Of a stretch of DNA of 64,000 nt, positions 29,081-38,461 are shown piece after piece. Positions within the stretch are counted from its first letter, which is position 1, and each line of letters starts with the position of its first letter. The translations under genes were made by a program, and so were the position numbers. The notes beneath the pieces were generated by a model that was given only the letters and a program-made list of their open reading frames with translations, made no database searches and had not been told where the DNA came from. The stretch comes from Rhodanobacter panaciterrae (GTDB taxonomy: Bacteria; Pseudomonadota; Gammaproteobacteria; Xanthomonadales; Rhodanobacteraceae), in the NCBI RefSeq assembly GCF_014651895.1, contig NZ_BMXT01000002.1:62001-126000 (forward strand), in the 5' to 3' direction.

Positions 29081-31432
29081 TCATTCGCCGTATCGACTCA
29101 TCGCGGCGGCCCGCGCCGCATCGCCCTTGCCCCAGTCCTTGTTCGGCTCGGCCTGCATGCTGAAATGCAGCTCGCCGCCGGCCAGGATTTCAGCGTGATG
29201 CAGGTAGACGCGATCCAGCGGCTTGCCGTTGAGCGTCACCGCGCCGACGTAGGGATGCGCGTCATCCAGCGGTGCCGCGCTGACCGTGAACGTATGACCA
29301 TTGCTTAGATGGATTGCCGCATGCGGTACAAACGGCCGACCGATCGCGTACTCGTCGCTGGCCGGTGTCACCGGATAGAAACCGAGCGCGGTGAATACGT
29401 ACCACGCCGACATCTGGCCAAGATCGTCATTGCCAGCCAGTCCATCCGGCCGCGTGGCGTACTGGCTGTCCATGATCTGCTTCAGCCGCTGCTGCGTCTT
29501 CCACGGCGCACCGGCGTAGTCGTACAGGTAGGCGATGTGATGGCTCGGCTCGTTGCCGTGCGCGTACCAGCCGATCAGACCGGTGATGTCCTCGACGTTT
29601 TTGAACTGCGCCGGATCGACCTTGGCATCGAACACCTGGTCGAGCTTGCTGACGAACCTCGCATCGCCGCCCATCGCGCTGATCAGCCCGGCCGCATCCT
29701 GCGGCACATACCAGGAGTACTGCCAGGCGTTGCCTTCGGTGTAGTCGCTGCCGTAGCCGGCGAAGGCCGGATCGAACGGCTCGCGGAACTGGCCGTTGCT
29801 CAACTTCGCGCGCATGAAGCCGGTTTTCGGATCCCAGGCGTTGCGCCAGCTGCCGGCACGCTGGTCGAACGTGGTCGCGATCGCGGTCTTGCCCATCGCC
29901 TTCGCCATCTGCGCCAGCGACCAGTCGTCGTAGGCGTATTCCAGCGTCTTCGAGGCCGCCTCCACCTCCTTGTCGATCGGCACGTAGCCGAGCTTCATGT
30001 AATCGGCGAGGTCGCCATATGGCCCATACGTGGCACTGGCCACCATCGCCGCAAGCGCCTTGTCCGCATCGAAACCGCGCACGCCCTTGATATAGGCATC
30101 GGCGATCACCGGCACCGCGTGATAGCCGATCATGCACCACGTCTCCAACCCCTGGTACGCCCACACCGGCAGGATGCCGAACGGGCTGGCCTGCTGCGCG
30201 GCGATCAACGAGTGGATGAACTGCGTACTGAGATCCGGCCGCAGCAGCACCATCAGCGGCTCCTCGGCGCGATAGACATCCCACATCGACCAGCTGGAAT
30301 AGAACTCGAAACCGTCAGCGCGGTGCACCTGATGATCCGGCCCACGGTAGTCGCCGTTGACGTCCATGCTCAGTGTCGGCGCCAGCATCGCGTGGTATAG
30401 CGAGGTATAGAAGCCGGTGCGCTGTGTCGAAGTACCCGCCACGTCGATCACCGACAGCGCCTTGTTCCAGGCAGCCGTCGCTTCGGTGCGACGGGCATCG
30501 AAGTCCCAGCCGGCGCCGTCCTGATCGAGGTTGGCGATGGCGTTCGCCTCGTTCACTGGGGAAATCGCCACTTTCACTTCCAGCGGCTGCTTCAGCGCGC
30601 CGAAGTCGAACACGCCGACCAGCGCGCGACCGTTCTGCGCTTGCTGATCTTCCGGCTGATTGCCCGGCCCGGCGAAACCCTTGTAGACGACGTCCGCCTC
30701 ACGGTTGTACAGCTCGCGCGAGGTCATCGGCTGCGAGAAGCGCAGCGCGAAACACAGCTCACGCCCCGGCGCCCAGCCACGGGTGGTGCGACAGCCGGTG
30801 ACCGTGCCGTCCGGGTGGACGCGCAGGTTCGCCCACAGCACCTTGCCGGGGTAGTCGTAGATGCTGGGGCGCAGATCGAGCAGGACATGCGCCGGCTTGT
30901 TCGCCGGGAACGTGTAGCGATGCCAGCCGATCCGACGCCCGGCGGTCAACTCCGCGCGCACCCCGTAATCGCTCAACGTCACCGCGTAATAACCGGCCTG
31001 CACCACTTCACTGTCGTGACTGAAGCGCGAGCGGTAGCCGCTGCCGGGCTTGCTCGCATCACCAGGCTCCAGTTTCACATCGCCCGTGATCGGCATCACC
31101 AGCACGTCGCCCAGATCCGAATGGCCCGAGCCGGAGAAGTGCGTGTGCGAGAACCCCATGATGGTGGGATCGCCGTACTGATAGCCCGCGGCCCACTTGT
31201 AGGCATGCTTGAAATCCGGCATCGCGGTATCCGGCGACAGCTGGATCATCCCGAACGGCACTGTGGCACCCGGAAACGTATGTCCGTCGCCGCCGGTACC
31301 GATGCGCGGATCCACCTCTGCGGCATGGCCGCGCGCCTGATCGGTACCCCACGCTACCGCAGGCATCATGGCGGCGATGCCAAGCGCGGCGCCGAGCAGA
31401 CTGGGAAGCACACCACGCAACCGGACAATCAT
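29081..31432 (-). CDS. GH92 alpha-mannosidase, secreted
   Basis: 783 aa. Signal peptide (GVLPSLLGAALGIAAMMPAVAW) followed by the N-terminal beta-sandwich and the catalytic (alpha/alpha)6 barrel of glycoside hydrolase family 92. These are calcium-dependent exo-acting alpha-mannosidases, often alpha-1,2-specific, used on N-glycans and fungal mannans. Characteristic stretches are VDPRIGTGGDGHTFPGA, IMGFSHTHFSGSGHSDLGD, SSWSMWDVYRAEEPL and GNDDLGQMSAWYVFTALGFY. GGAG 6 nt before the ATG at 31432 sets the start; the frame is open 28 codons further upstream. It is divergent from the LacI regulator of the mannose operon, with a LacI-type operator between them. Confidence 0.93.
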   Translation of the reverse strand: MIVRLRGVLPSLLGAALGIAAMMPAVAWGTDQARGHAAEVDPRIGTGGDGHTFPGATVPFGMIQLSPDTAMPDFKHAYKWAAGYQYGDPTIMGFSHTHFSGSGHSDLGDVLVMPITGDVKLEPGDASKPGSGYRSRFSHDSEVVQAGYYAVTLSDYGVRAELTAGRRIGWHRYTFPANKPAHVLLDLRPSIYDYPGKVLWANLRVHPDGTVTGCRTTRGWAPGRELCFALRFSQPMTSRELYNREADVVYKGFAGPGNQPEDQQAQNGRALVGVFDFGALKQPLEVKVAISPVNEANAIANLDQDGAGWDFDARRTEATAAWNKALSVIDVAGTSTQRTGFYTSLYHAMLAPTLSMDVNGDYRGPDHQVHRADGFEFYSSWSMWDVYRAEEPLMVLLRPDLSTQFIHSLIAAQQASPFGILPVWAYQGLETWCMIGYHAVPVIADAYIKGVRGFDADKALAAMVASATYGPYGDLADYMKLGYVPIDKEVEAASKTLEYAYDDWSLAQMAKAMGKTAIATTFDQRAGSWRNAWDPKTGFMRAKLSNGQFREPFDPAFAGYGSDYTEGNAWQYSWYVPQDAAGLISAMGGDARFVSKLDQVFDAKVDPAQFKNVEDITGLIGWYAHGNEPSHHIAYLYDYAGAPWKTQQRLKQIMDSQYATRPDGLAGNDDLGQMSAWYVFTALGFYPVTPASDEYAIGRPFVPHAAIHLSNGHTFTVSAAPLDDAHPYVGAVTLNGKPLDRVYLHHAEILAGGELHFSMQAEPNKDWGKGDAARAAAMSRYGE

Positions 31433-31535
31433 CGTCAACTCCGCCTTTGAAACGATCCAGAGCGGCACGCTAACACCCGCTGCCGGACAAGGCATGCTGC
31501 GCCGCGACGTGTGCAACTGCGTCGATAAGTTACAT

Positions 31536-31549
31536 TTGGATCGTTCTAA
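31536..31549. promoter_or_regulatory. LacI-family operator candidate
   Basis: TTGGATCGTTCTAA is an imperfect palindrome of the form TTnGAnCGnTCnAA with the central CG typical of LacI-family operators. It lies 15 nt before the LacI-family start and about 105 nt before the GH92 start, so it could control both directions. Confidence 0.55.
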
Positions 31550-31563
31550 TCGGGCAAAACTGC

Positions 31564-32616
31564 ATGTCGAGCCACGCTCCCATTGGCCGCAAGGTGACCT
31601 TGAACGACATCGCCGCCGGCTGCGACGTGTCGCGCGCCACCGTGTCGTTGGTGCTGCGCGGCAGCCCGCTGGTCAACAAGCGCACCCGCGCGCGGGTCGA
31701 GGACGAACTGCGCCGGCAAGGCTATGTCTACAACCGCGCCGCGGCCAATCTGCGCCGGCGCAGCTCGTCCAGCATCGCCCTGATTCTGAACGACCTTGCC
31801 AATCCGTTCTTCGCCGAATTCGCCGCCGGCGTGGATGAGGCATTGGGCGCCGCCGGCTTCGTCACCCTACTCGGTTGCACCGGCGAATCGGCCAGCCGCG
31901 AGCAGGCAGTACTGGGTTCGCTGCTCGAACACGGCCCTGGCGGCATCATCCTGTCGCCGGCCGAACACAGCAACGCGCACGACGTGCTGGCCGTGGTCGG
32001 CCGGCGCGCACCGCTGCTGCTGTTCAACCGCGAACTGGGTGGCACCCTGCCCGAATTCGCGCACTGGGATCAGCTGATGCTGGACAACCAGCATGGCGCG
32101 CGACTGGCGACCGAGCACCTGATCGCCCGCGGCCACCGGCGCATCGCGTTCTTCGGCGGCCATCACGATTCCAGTTCGTGCCGGCAACGTCATGCCGGTT
32201 ATGTCGAAGCGATGCATACGGCCAGACTGCGCACCGAACCGGACTGGCGCATCGAATGCGCGCCGACGCGCCTCGATGCCGCCCATCGCACCAGCGCACT
32301 GTTCGACGCCACCTACGTGCCGACCGCGGCGGTCTGCTACAACGACGCCGTGGCGCTGGGCCTTATGCTCGGTCTCCGTCAGCGTGGATTGCGCCCGGGC
32401 CAGGATTTTGCACTGACCGGCTTCGACGACATCGCCGAGGCCGCCTTGGGCATGCCGTCACTGACCACCTTGTCGACCGCGCCGCATGAGCGTGGCCGGC
32501 AGGCGGCGCAGCTGGTCATGCAGCGACTGCAGCAACCACAAGCCGCAAGCCACCAGACCATTGCACCCGTGCAACTGGTCGTACGCGAAAGCAGCTGTCC
32601 ACCACCTACCGCCTGA
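31564..32616 (+). CDS. LacI-family transcriptional regulator (mannose operon)
   Basis: 350 aa. The N-terminal helix-turn-helix is VTLNDIAAGCDVSRATVSLVLRG with hinge helix RRQGYVYNRAAANLRRRSS. The periplasmic-binding-protein-like effector domain contains IALILNDLANPFFAEFAAGV, HLIARGHRRIAFFGG and FALTGFDDIAEAALGMPSLT. It is the first gene of an operon with transporter, fructokinase and epimerase, and divergent from GH92. It is therefore inferred to be a repressor relieved by mannose or a mannoside. The start has no strong ribosome-binding site but fits the family. Confidence 0.9.
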   Translation: MSSHAPIGRKVTLNDIAAGCDVSRATVSLVLRGSPLVNKRTRARVEDELRRQGYVYNRAAANLRRRSSSSIALILNDLANPFFAEFAAGVDEALGAAGFVTLLGCTGESASREQAVLGSLLEHGPGGIILSPAEHSNAHDVLAVVGRRAPLLLFNRELGGTLPEFAHWDQLMLDNQHGARLATEHLIARGHRRIAFFGGHHDSSSCRQRHAGYVEAMHTARLRTEPDWRIECAPTRLDAAHRTSALFDATYVPTAAVCYNDAVALGLMLGLRQRGLRPGQDFALTGFDDIAEAALGMPSLTTLSTAPHERGRQAAQLVMQRLQQPQAASHQTIAPVQLVVRESSCPPPTA

Positions 32617-32636
32617 ACTCACCCCGGGGAATCCGC

Positions 32637-33962
32637 ATGGCCTTCGTCACTCATCCGACACCGACGCCCGACGCCGCCCGATCCGGTGAGCGCTACACCG
32701 ATTACCCGATGGCGATGGGCGTGCTCACCACGATCTTCTTCATGTGGGGCTTCCTCACCTGTCTCAACGACATCCTGATCCCGCACCTGAAGTCGATCTT
32801 CCAGCTCAGCTACGCGCAGGTGATGCTGGTGCAGTTCACCTTTTTCGGTGCGTACTTCCTGATGGCTCTGCCAGCCGGCCGACTGGTCGCCACGCTGGGC
32901 TACAAGAAGGGCATCGTCGCCGGCCTTGCGATCGCCGGGCTGGGTGCGCTCGGCTTCTGGCCCGCCGCCGGCCTCCATCTTTATCCAGCGTTCCTCGGTG
33001 CACTGTTTGTGCTGGCGACCGGCATCACCGTGCTGCAGGTGGCCGCCAATCCCTACGTGGCGCTGCTCGGCCCGGAGCGCACCAGCTCCAGCCGGCTGAC
33101 TTTGGCGCAAGCGCTGAATTCGTTCGGCACCTTTCTGGCACCGTGGTTCGGCGGCCTGCTGATCCTCTCCAACGTGGTGAAGAGCCCGACCGAACTGGCC
33201 ACGCTGGCACCGGCCGAGCAACTGGTCTACCAGACCCAGCAGGCGCAGGCCGTGCAGGGACCGTATATCGGACTGGCCGTGGTGCTGTTCCTGCTGGCGA
33301 TCTTCGTGTGGCTGTTCCGCCTGCCGGCACTGACCGAAGCCACCGACAAGGACGACCACGCCAGACACGGCTACGCCGAAGTGCTGCGTCATCCGCACGT
33401 GCTGTTCGGCGTGCTCGGCATCTTCTTCTACGTCGGCGCCGAGGTGTCGATCGGCAGCTTCATGGTCAATTACCTGTCGATGCCCGACATCGGCCACATG
33501 AGCGAGCAGCAGGCGGCGAAGTACGTGTCCTGGTACTGGGGCGGCGCGATGATCGGGCGCTTCATCGGTTCGGCATTGATGGCGAAGTTCTCACCGCGCC
33601 GATTGCTCGCGCTGTTCGCCGCGATCAACGCCATGCTGGTGCTGACCACCATGTTGAGCAGCGGCAACGTGGCGATGTACAGCATCATCGCGATCGGCTT
33701 GTTCAACTCGATCATGTTCCCGACCATCTTCGCGCTCGGCATCGAACGCCTCGGGCCGATGACCAGCAAGGCCTCCAGCCTGCTGATCATGGCCATCGTG
33801 GGTGGCGCGATCATTCCGCCCCTGCAAGGTCTGTTCGCCGATCACATCGGCCTGCAGCACGCGTTCTTCCTGCCGCTGCTTTGCTATCTGTACATCGTGT
33901 TCTACGGCCTCAGCGGCTCAAGAATTCGCAGCGACGAACTCGATGGGAATCAGCCGACATGA
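32637..33962 (+). CDS. MFS sugar:H+ symporter, FucP/GluP family
   Basis: 441 aa with about 12 hydrophobic helices. The signature FMWGFLTCLNDILIPHLKS near residue 35 and YFLMALPAGRLVATLGYKKG are diagnostic of the FHS group (fucose, glucose/galactose, mannose permeases) of the major facilitator superfamily. GITVLQVAANPYVALLGPE is also typical. GGGGA lies 8 nt before the ATG. It sits between the LacI regulator and fructokinase, with its stop overlapping the next start by ATGA, so mannose is the probable substrate in this context; the family also includes fucose and glucose/galactose carriers. Confidence 0.92.
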   Translation: MAFVTHPTPTPDAARSGERYTDYPMAMGVLTTIFFMWGFLTCLNDILIPHLKSIFQLSYAQVMLVQFTFFGAYFLMALPAGRLVATLGYKKGIVAGLAIAGLGALGFWPAAGLHLYPAFLGALFVLATGITVLQVAANPYVALLGPERTSSSRLTLAQALNSFGTFLAPWFGGLLILSNVVKSPTELATLAPAEQLVYQTQQAQAVQGPYIGLAVVLFLLAIFVWLFRLPALTEATDKDDHARHGYAEVLRHPHVLFGVLGIFFYVGAEVSIGSFMVNYLSMPDIGHMSEQQAAKYVSWYWGGAMIGRFIGSALMAKFSPRRLLALFAAINAMLVLTTMLSSGNVAMYSIIAIGLFNSIMFPTIFALGIERLGPMTSKASSLLIMAIVGGAIIPPLQGLFADHIGLQHAFFLPLLCYLYIVFYGLSGSRIRSDELDGNQPT

Positions 33963-34939
33963 CCACGCGACCCATCCTGTGCTTCGGCGAGGCGCTGATC
34001 GACCTGCATGCGAACGGCAGCGACGATCGCGGCTTTGCCGCCAGCTTCGTACCGTTCGCCGGTGGCGCGCCGGCGAACGTGGCCGTGGCGACCGCCCGGC
34101 TCGGTGGCAAGGCCCGCTTCGCAGGCATGCTTGGGAAAGACCGCTTCGGTGATTTCCTGCTCGACAGCCTGCAGCATGCCGGCGTCGGCACCGATGACGT
34201 CATGCGCACCGAGGCTGCGAACACGGCACTCGCCTTTGTCACGCTGGATGCACATGGCGAACGCAGCTTCAGTTTCTATCGCGGGCCATCGGCCGACCTG
34301 CTGTTCCAACCATCCGACTTCCGCATGGATACGTTCCGCGATATCGCGGTATTCCATGTCTGCTCCAACAGCATGACCGATCCGGCCCTGGCGGCGACCA
34401 CGCGCGAAGGCATGCAGCGCGCGCATGGCGTCGGCGCATTGGTCAGCTTCGACGTCAACCTGCGTCCGGCATTGTGGCCGGCCGCTGCCGATCCGCGCCC
34501 GCTGCTGTGGCCGGCGCTGCATCTGGCCGACGTGGTGAAGTTGTCCGCCGAGGAATTCGCGTGGCTCGCGCTGGATGGCGAACAGGCCGCGCTCGACCGC
34601 CTGTGGCAGGGCCGCACGCGCCTGGTCGTGGTGACCGACGGCGCGCAACCGCTGCGCTGGTTCCATCCCGACGCCGAAGGTGAATTGCCGTGCTATCCGG
34701 TCAAGGCGATCGATACCACCGCCGCCGGCGATGCCTTTGTCGGCGGCCTGCTGTGCTGCCTGGCCGAGCTTGAAGCGACTCCGGAGCGGATTGATCAACT
34801 GGTCACCGAGCTGCCGCGCCTGCACGCGATGCTGCGCTTCGCCGCGGCCTGCGGCGCGCTCACCGTGACCCGTCAGGGTTCGTTCGCCGCGATGCCCAGC
34901 GGCGACGAAGTGCTGGCCTTCATGGAGCAACAAGTATGA
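33959..34939 (+). CDS. Fructokinase (PfkB/ribokinase family)
   Basis: 326 aa. PfkB-family signatures are FAGGAPANVAVATARLGG near the N-terminus and the ATP/anion-hole motif DTTAAGDAFVGGLL near residue 255, with catalytic Asp in the latter. ILCFGEALIDL is the usual start of bacterial fructokinases. In the operon it would phosphorylate the fructose produced by the downstream isomerase, giving fructose-6-phosphate. It overlaps both neighbours by 4 nt. A longer in-frame extension through the transporter gene was rejected because the ATGA overlap and family N-terminus fix the start. Confidence 0.92.
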   Translation: MTTRPILCFGEALIDLHANGSDDRGFAASFVPFAGGAPANVAVATARLGGKARFAGMLGKDRFGDFLLDSLQHAGVGTDDVMRTEAANTALAFVTLDAHGERSFSFYRGPSADLLFQPSDFRMDTFRDIAVFHVCSNSMTDPALAATTREGMQRAHGVGALVSFDVNLRPALWPAAADPRPLLWPALHLADVVKLSAEEFAWLALDGEQAALDRLWQGRTRLVVVTDGAQPLRWFHPDAEGELPCYPVKAIDTTAAGDAFVGGLLCCLAELEATPERIDQLVTELPRLHAMLRFAAACGALTVTRQGSFAAMPSGDEVLAFMEQQV

Positions 34940-36171
34940 GCGCCGTACCCACCACGCCCGACTTCCGCTCCGCCACCTTCCTGCGCGAACACATCGCACA
35001 GACGATGGCGTTCTATCACCCGCACGCGATCGATCCGGCCGGTGGCTTCTTCCACTACTTCAAGGACGACGGCACGATCTACGATCGCAGCCATCGACAC
35101 TTGGTCAGCAGCACGCGCTTCGTCGTCAACTATGCGCTGGCAGCGATCGAGTTCGGCAACGATGCGGCGCTCCATCGTGAATACATCGATGCCGCGCGAC
35201 ACGGCCTGCGCTATCTGCGCGAGGCGCATCGCGATCCGTACAGCGGCGGCTACGCCTGGACGATCCGCGACGAGCAACCGGAAGACCGCACCAACCATGC
35301 CTACGGCGTCGCCTTCGTGCTGCTCGCCTACTCCACGGCATACAAGGCCGGCATCAGCGAAGCCGCGCTGTGGATGGACGAAACCTGGAACCTGCTGGAG
35401 CAGCGTTTCTGGGATGCCGACGCCGGGCTATACCGCGACGAGGCCGATGCCGACTGGCACTTCAGCGGCTACCGCGGCCAGAACGCGAACATGCACATGT
35501 GCGAGGCGATGCTGGCGGCTTATCAGGCCAGCGACGAGCCGCGTTATCTGGAACGCGCACTCACGCTCGCCGATCACATGACCCGTCGCCAGGCCGCCAA
35601 AGCCGGCGGACTGGTGTGGGAGCACTACGACCGCGAGTGGAACATTGACTGGGATTACCACCGCGACGATCCGAAACACCTGTTCCGTCCGTGGGGTTTC
35701 CAGCCCGGCCATCAGACCGAATGGGCCAAGCTGCTGCTGATCATGGAGCCGCTGCTGCTCGAACGCGGTCGCGAGGAAAACTGGCTGCTGCCGACCGCGA
35801 TGCACCTGTTCGACACCGCGCTGACACGCGCATGGGACAACGAACACGACGGCATCTGTTACGGCTTCGCACCGGACGGCAGCGTCTGCGACGACGACAA
35901 GTATTTCTGGGTGCAGGCCGAATCGCTGGCCGCTGCTGCGCTGCTGCATGCACGCACCAGCCTGGCCGTGTATGACGATTGGTACGGGAAGCTGTGGGCA
36001 TATGCGTGGCAGCATTTCGTCGATCACCGCTACGGTGCGTGGTACCGCATCCTCACCCGCGACAACCGCAAATACGACGACGACAAGAGTCCGGCCGGCA
36101 AGACCGATTACCACACCATGGGCGCCTGCCACGAAGTGCTGGCGCTGATCCGTTCCGGCGGCCGGCCGTAA
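34936..36171 (+). CDS. AGE-family isomerase, probable mannose isomerase
   Basis: 411 aa, an (alpha/alpha)6 barrel of the N-acylglucosamine 2-epimerase superfamily. Family segments are [81 protein letters not shown] and [15 protein letters not shown], which carry the conserved histidines. D-mannose isomerases (mannose to fructose), YihS-type and cellobiose 2-epimerases share this fold. The partner fructokinase and MFS carrier favour mannose isomerase, completing mannose to fructose to fructose-6-phosphate without hexokinase or phosphomannose isomerase. Confidence 0.88.
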   Translation: MSAVPTTPDFRSATFLREHIAQTMAFYHPHAIDPAGGFFHYFKDDGTIYDRSHRHLVSSTRFVVNYALAAIEFGNDAALHREYIDAARHGLRYLREAHRDPYSGGYAWTIRDEQPEDRTNHAYGVAFVLLAYSTAYKAGISEAALWMDETWNLLEQRFWDADAGLYRDEADADWHFSGYRGQNANMHMCEAMLAAYQASDEPRYLERALTLADHMTRRQAAKAGGLVWEHYDREWNIDWDYHRDDPKHLFRPWGFQPGHQTEWAKLLLIMEPLLLERGREENWLLPTAMHLFDTALTRAWDNEHDGICYGFAPDGSVCDDDKYFWVQAESLAAAALLHARTSLAVYDDWYGKLWAYAWQHFVDHRYGAWYRILTRDNRKYDDDKSPAGKTDYHTMGACHEVLALIRSGGRP

Positions 36172-36200
36172 ATCCCGCTTCTTCTTCCCCAAGGCATCGC

Positions 36201-38180
36201 ATGAAGAACCTCACGCTTTCCCTCGCCGCCACGCTCGCCGTGCTGCTGGTCGCACCGGCATTCGCTGCCAATCCCGCGACTGCACCATTCGATCCGCCGC
36301 AGACGTTTGCACCGTACAGCTACCCGCAACCGGCCACGGCCTATCGCTCGGCCAGTGGCAAACCCGGTCCGCTGTTCTGGCAGAACCGTGCGGACTACCA
36401 GATCAAGGCCACACTCGATCCGGCCACGCGCCTGCTCAGCGGCAGCGAAGTGATCAGTTACAGCAACCACAGTCTCGATGCGCTCGATGTGCTGTGGCTG
36501 CAGCTGGATCAGAACCGCTACCGCAAGGACGCCCGTGGCGCGTTCACCGACGGCAAGTTCCCGACCGAGTTCACCGACGGCTATCACATCGATTCGATCG
36601 AGGTCGACGACGGCTCCGGTCACCTGCAAAAAGCCACGTGGACAGTTTCCGACACGCGCATGCAGGTGCAATTGCCGACCGCGCTGAAGGCGAAGGACGG
36701 CCAGCTGCGCCTGCACATCCGCTGGAGCTTTACCGTGCCCGGCGAGTTCGGCGGACGCATGGACGTGAATCTCAGCAAGAACGGCGAGATCTTCGAGATC
36801 GCGCAGTGGTATCCGCGCATGGCCGTGTACGACGACCTGCGCGGATGGGATACCGCGCCCTACCTCAACAGCGAGTTCTACCTGGAATACGGCGACTTCG
36901 ATTATTCGATCACCGTGCCATGGGACATGATCGTGGCCGGCTCCGGCGAATTGCTGAACCCCGAAGACGTGCTGACCAAGACCGAGCAGCAGCGGCTGGA
37001 ACAGGCACGCCATAGCGACAAGACGGTGATGATCCGCAGCGCAGATGAAGTCACCCAGCCGTCCAGCCGTCCAAAGCAGGACGGCACGCTGACCTGGCAC
37101 TTCCGCATGCAGAACACGCGCGACGTCGCGTTCGGCGCGTCGAAAGCGTTCGTGTGGGATGCCGCGCGGATCAACCTTCCCGGCGGCAAGACCGCACTGG
37201 CGATGTCGGTTTACCCAGCCGAAAGCGGCGGCGATGCTGCCTGGGGTCGCGCCACTGAATACCTCAAGGCTTCGACCGAATATTTCTCGAAGCAGTGGTA
37301 TCCGTATCCGTGGCCGGTGGCGATCAACGAGGCCGGCACCGCCGGCGGCATGGAGTACCCGGGCATCACGTTCGACCACAAGCTCGCCAAGGGCAAGATC
37401 CTGCACATGGTGATTGCGCACGAGATCGGCCATATCTGGTTCCCGATGATCGTGGGCAGCAACGAGCGCCGCGCCGCGTGGATGGACGAAGGCTTCAACA
37501 CCTTCATCGACGTCTACGAGGACGACGCGTTCAATCACGGTGAATACGCGCCCAAGCGCGACAGCGAATACGCGCCGGGTGGCGGCAACCCCGCCGACGA
37601 GATCGCCAAGGTCCTGATGGACGCGGACGCGCCACCGCTGCTGATCGGCGCCGACATGACGCCTGAGAAATATCGTCACCCGATCAGCTACTTCAAGGGC
37701 GCTTTTGGCATGGTGCTGCTGCGCGAGCAGATCATCGGACCGGAGCGCTTCGATCCGGCATTTCGCAAGTACATCGCCACCTGGGCCTACAAGCACCCGA
37801 GCCCGTCGGACTTCTTCCGCTTCATGGAGAGCGAAACCGGCGAGGACCTGGGCTGGTTCTGGCGCGGCTGGTACGAGCACAACTGGAAGCTCGACCTCGC
37901 CGTGCAGAAAGTTGCCTACACCGATGGTGATTATCGCAAGGGCGCCGACATCACCGTGGCCAACCTGGACAAGCTGGTGCTGCCGGCCACGCTCGAAGCG
38001 ATCTACGACGACGGCAGCAAACAGGATGTGCGCGTGCCGTGGGAAACCTGGCAGCAGCACCGCAGCTTCGTGGTCCACGTGGACGGCACGCGCCAGCTGA
38101 AGTCCGTCACCATCGATCCGGCCCATGCCCTACCCGACCATGATCGCAGCAACAATACTTTCGTAATACCGCAAGCATGA
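36201..38180 (+). CDS. Secreted M1-family metallopeptidase
   Basis: 659 aa. Signal peptide ([19 protein letters not shown]), an M1-type beta-sandwich N-domain, then a gluzincin catalytic domain. The exopeptidase-like motif is AGGMEYPG (382-388), and the zinc site is HEIGH (407-411) with a second glutamate in WMDEGFNTF (Glu430), spaced as in M1 aminopeptidases. Related annotations call these gluzincin-family or M1 aminopeptidases; substrate specificity is unknown. It begins 29 nt after the mannose isomerase gene and is probably co-transcribed, pairing deglycosylation with peptide hydrolysis. Only AAGG precedes the ATG. Confidence 0.88.
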   Translation: MKNLTLSLAATLAVLLVAPAFAANPATAPFDPPQTFAPYSYPQPATAYRSASGKPGPLFWQNRADYQIKATLDPATRLLSGSEVISYSNHSLDALDVLWLQLDQNRYRKDARGAFTDGKFPTEFTDGYHIDSIEVDDGSGHLQKATWTVSDTRMQVQLPTALKAKDGQLRLHIRWSFTVPGEFGGRMDVNLSKNGEIFEIAQWYPRMAVYDDLRGWDTAPYLNSEFYLEYGDFDYSITVPWDMIVAGSGELLNPEDVLTKTEQQRLEQARHSDKTVMIRSADEVTQPSSRPKQDGTLTWHFRMQNTRDVAFGASKAFVWDAARINLPGGKTALAMSVYPAESGGDAAWGRATEYLKASTEYFSKQWYPYPWPVAINEAGTAGGMEYPGITFDHKLAKGKILHMVIAHEIGHIWFPMIVGSNERRAAWMDEGFNTFIDVYEDDAFNHGEYAPKRDSEYAPGGGNPADEIAKVLMDADAPPLLIGADMTPEKYRHPISYFKGAFGMVLLREQIIGPERFDPAFRKYIATWAYKHPSPSDFFRFMESETGEDLGWFWRGWYEHNWKLDLAVQKVAYTDGDYRKGADITVANLDKLVLPATLEAIYDDGSKQDVRVPWETWQQHRSFVVHVDGTRQLKSVTIDPAHALPDHDRSNNTFVIPQA

Positions 38181-38193
38181 GCGCGTGAACGAA

Positions 38194-38223
38194 AAAGGCG
38201 GCAGTCCTGTGACTGCCGCCTTT
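38194..38223 (+). terminator. Intrinsic terminator of the mannose/M1 operon
   Basis: AAAGGCGGCAGTC (38194-38206) pairs with 38211-38223 around CTGT, with TTT at the end of the stem and a further GAACG/CGTTC outer pairing. It lies 13 nt after the M1 stop. Confidence 0.8.
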
Positions 38224-38414
38224 CGTTCAACTGCCTGCCCACCTTCGCCACAGCAATTGACCAGCTTCGCCAGCGAAACTTACCACGGCCGGCGTCCACG
38301 CTTCCCATCATGGCCCAGCACCGTACTCCCTTGTGGCCATTAGAGGCCGATCTGGAGATGAGCTGCCAGATCGCCAGGTCCGGACAACATCGTCCATTTC
38401 GCTGTTCGAGAAAC

Positions 38415-38443
38415 TGGCCGGCACAGCCATGCTGTACCGGCCA
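38415..38443 (-). terminator. Hairpin downstream of the adhesin gene
   Basis: TGGCCGG and ACAGC pair with GCTGT and CCGGCCA around a CAT loop with one mismatch. It starts 18 nt past the adhesin stop; on the minus strand it is followed by AGTTTCTCG. A probable terminator with a short T-tract. Confidence 0.6.
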
Positions 38444-38461
38444 CATCTTTCATGCAGTTAC

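Noticed and set aside
32744-33958. Fructokinase frame extended through the transporter gene
   Set aside because: The extension is an out-of-frame reading of the MFS gene; the ATGA overlap and family N-terminus place the start at 33959.
36108-38126. 672-codon minus-strand frame opposite the M1 peptidase
   Set aside because: Antisense shadow of a secreted metallopeptidase with intact zinc motif.
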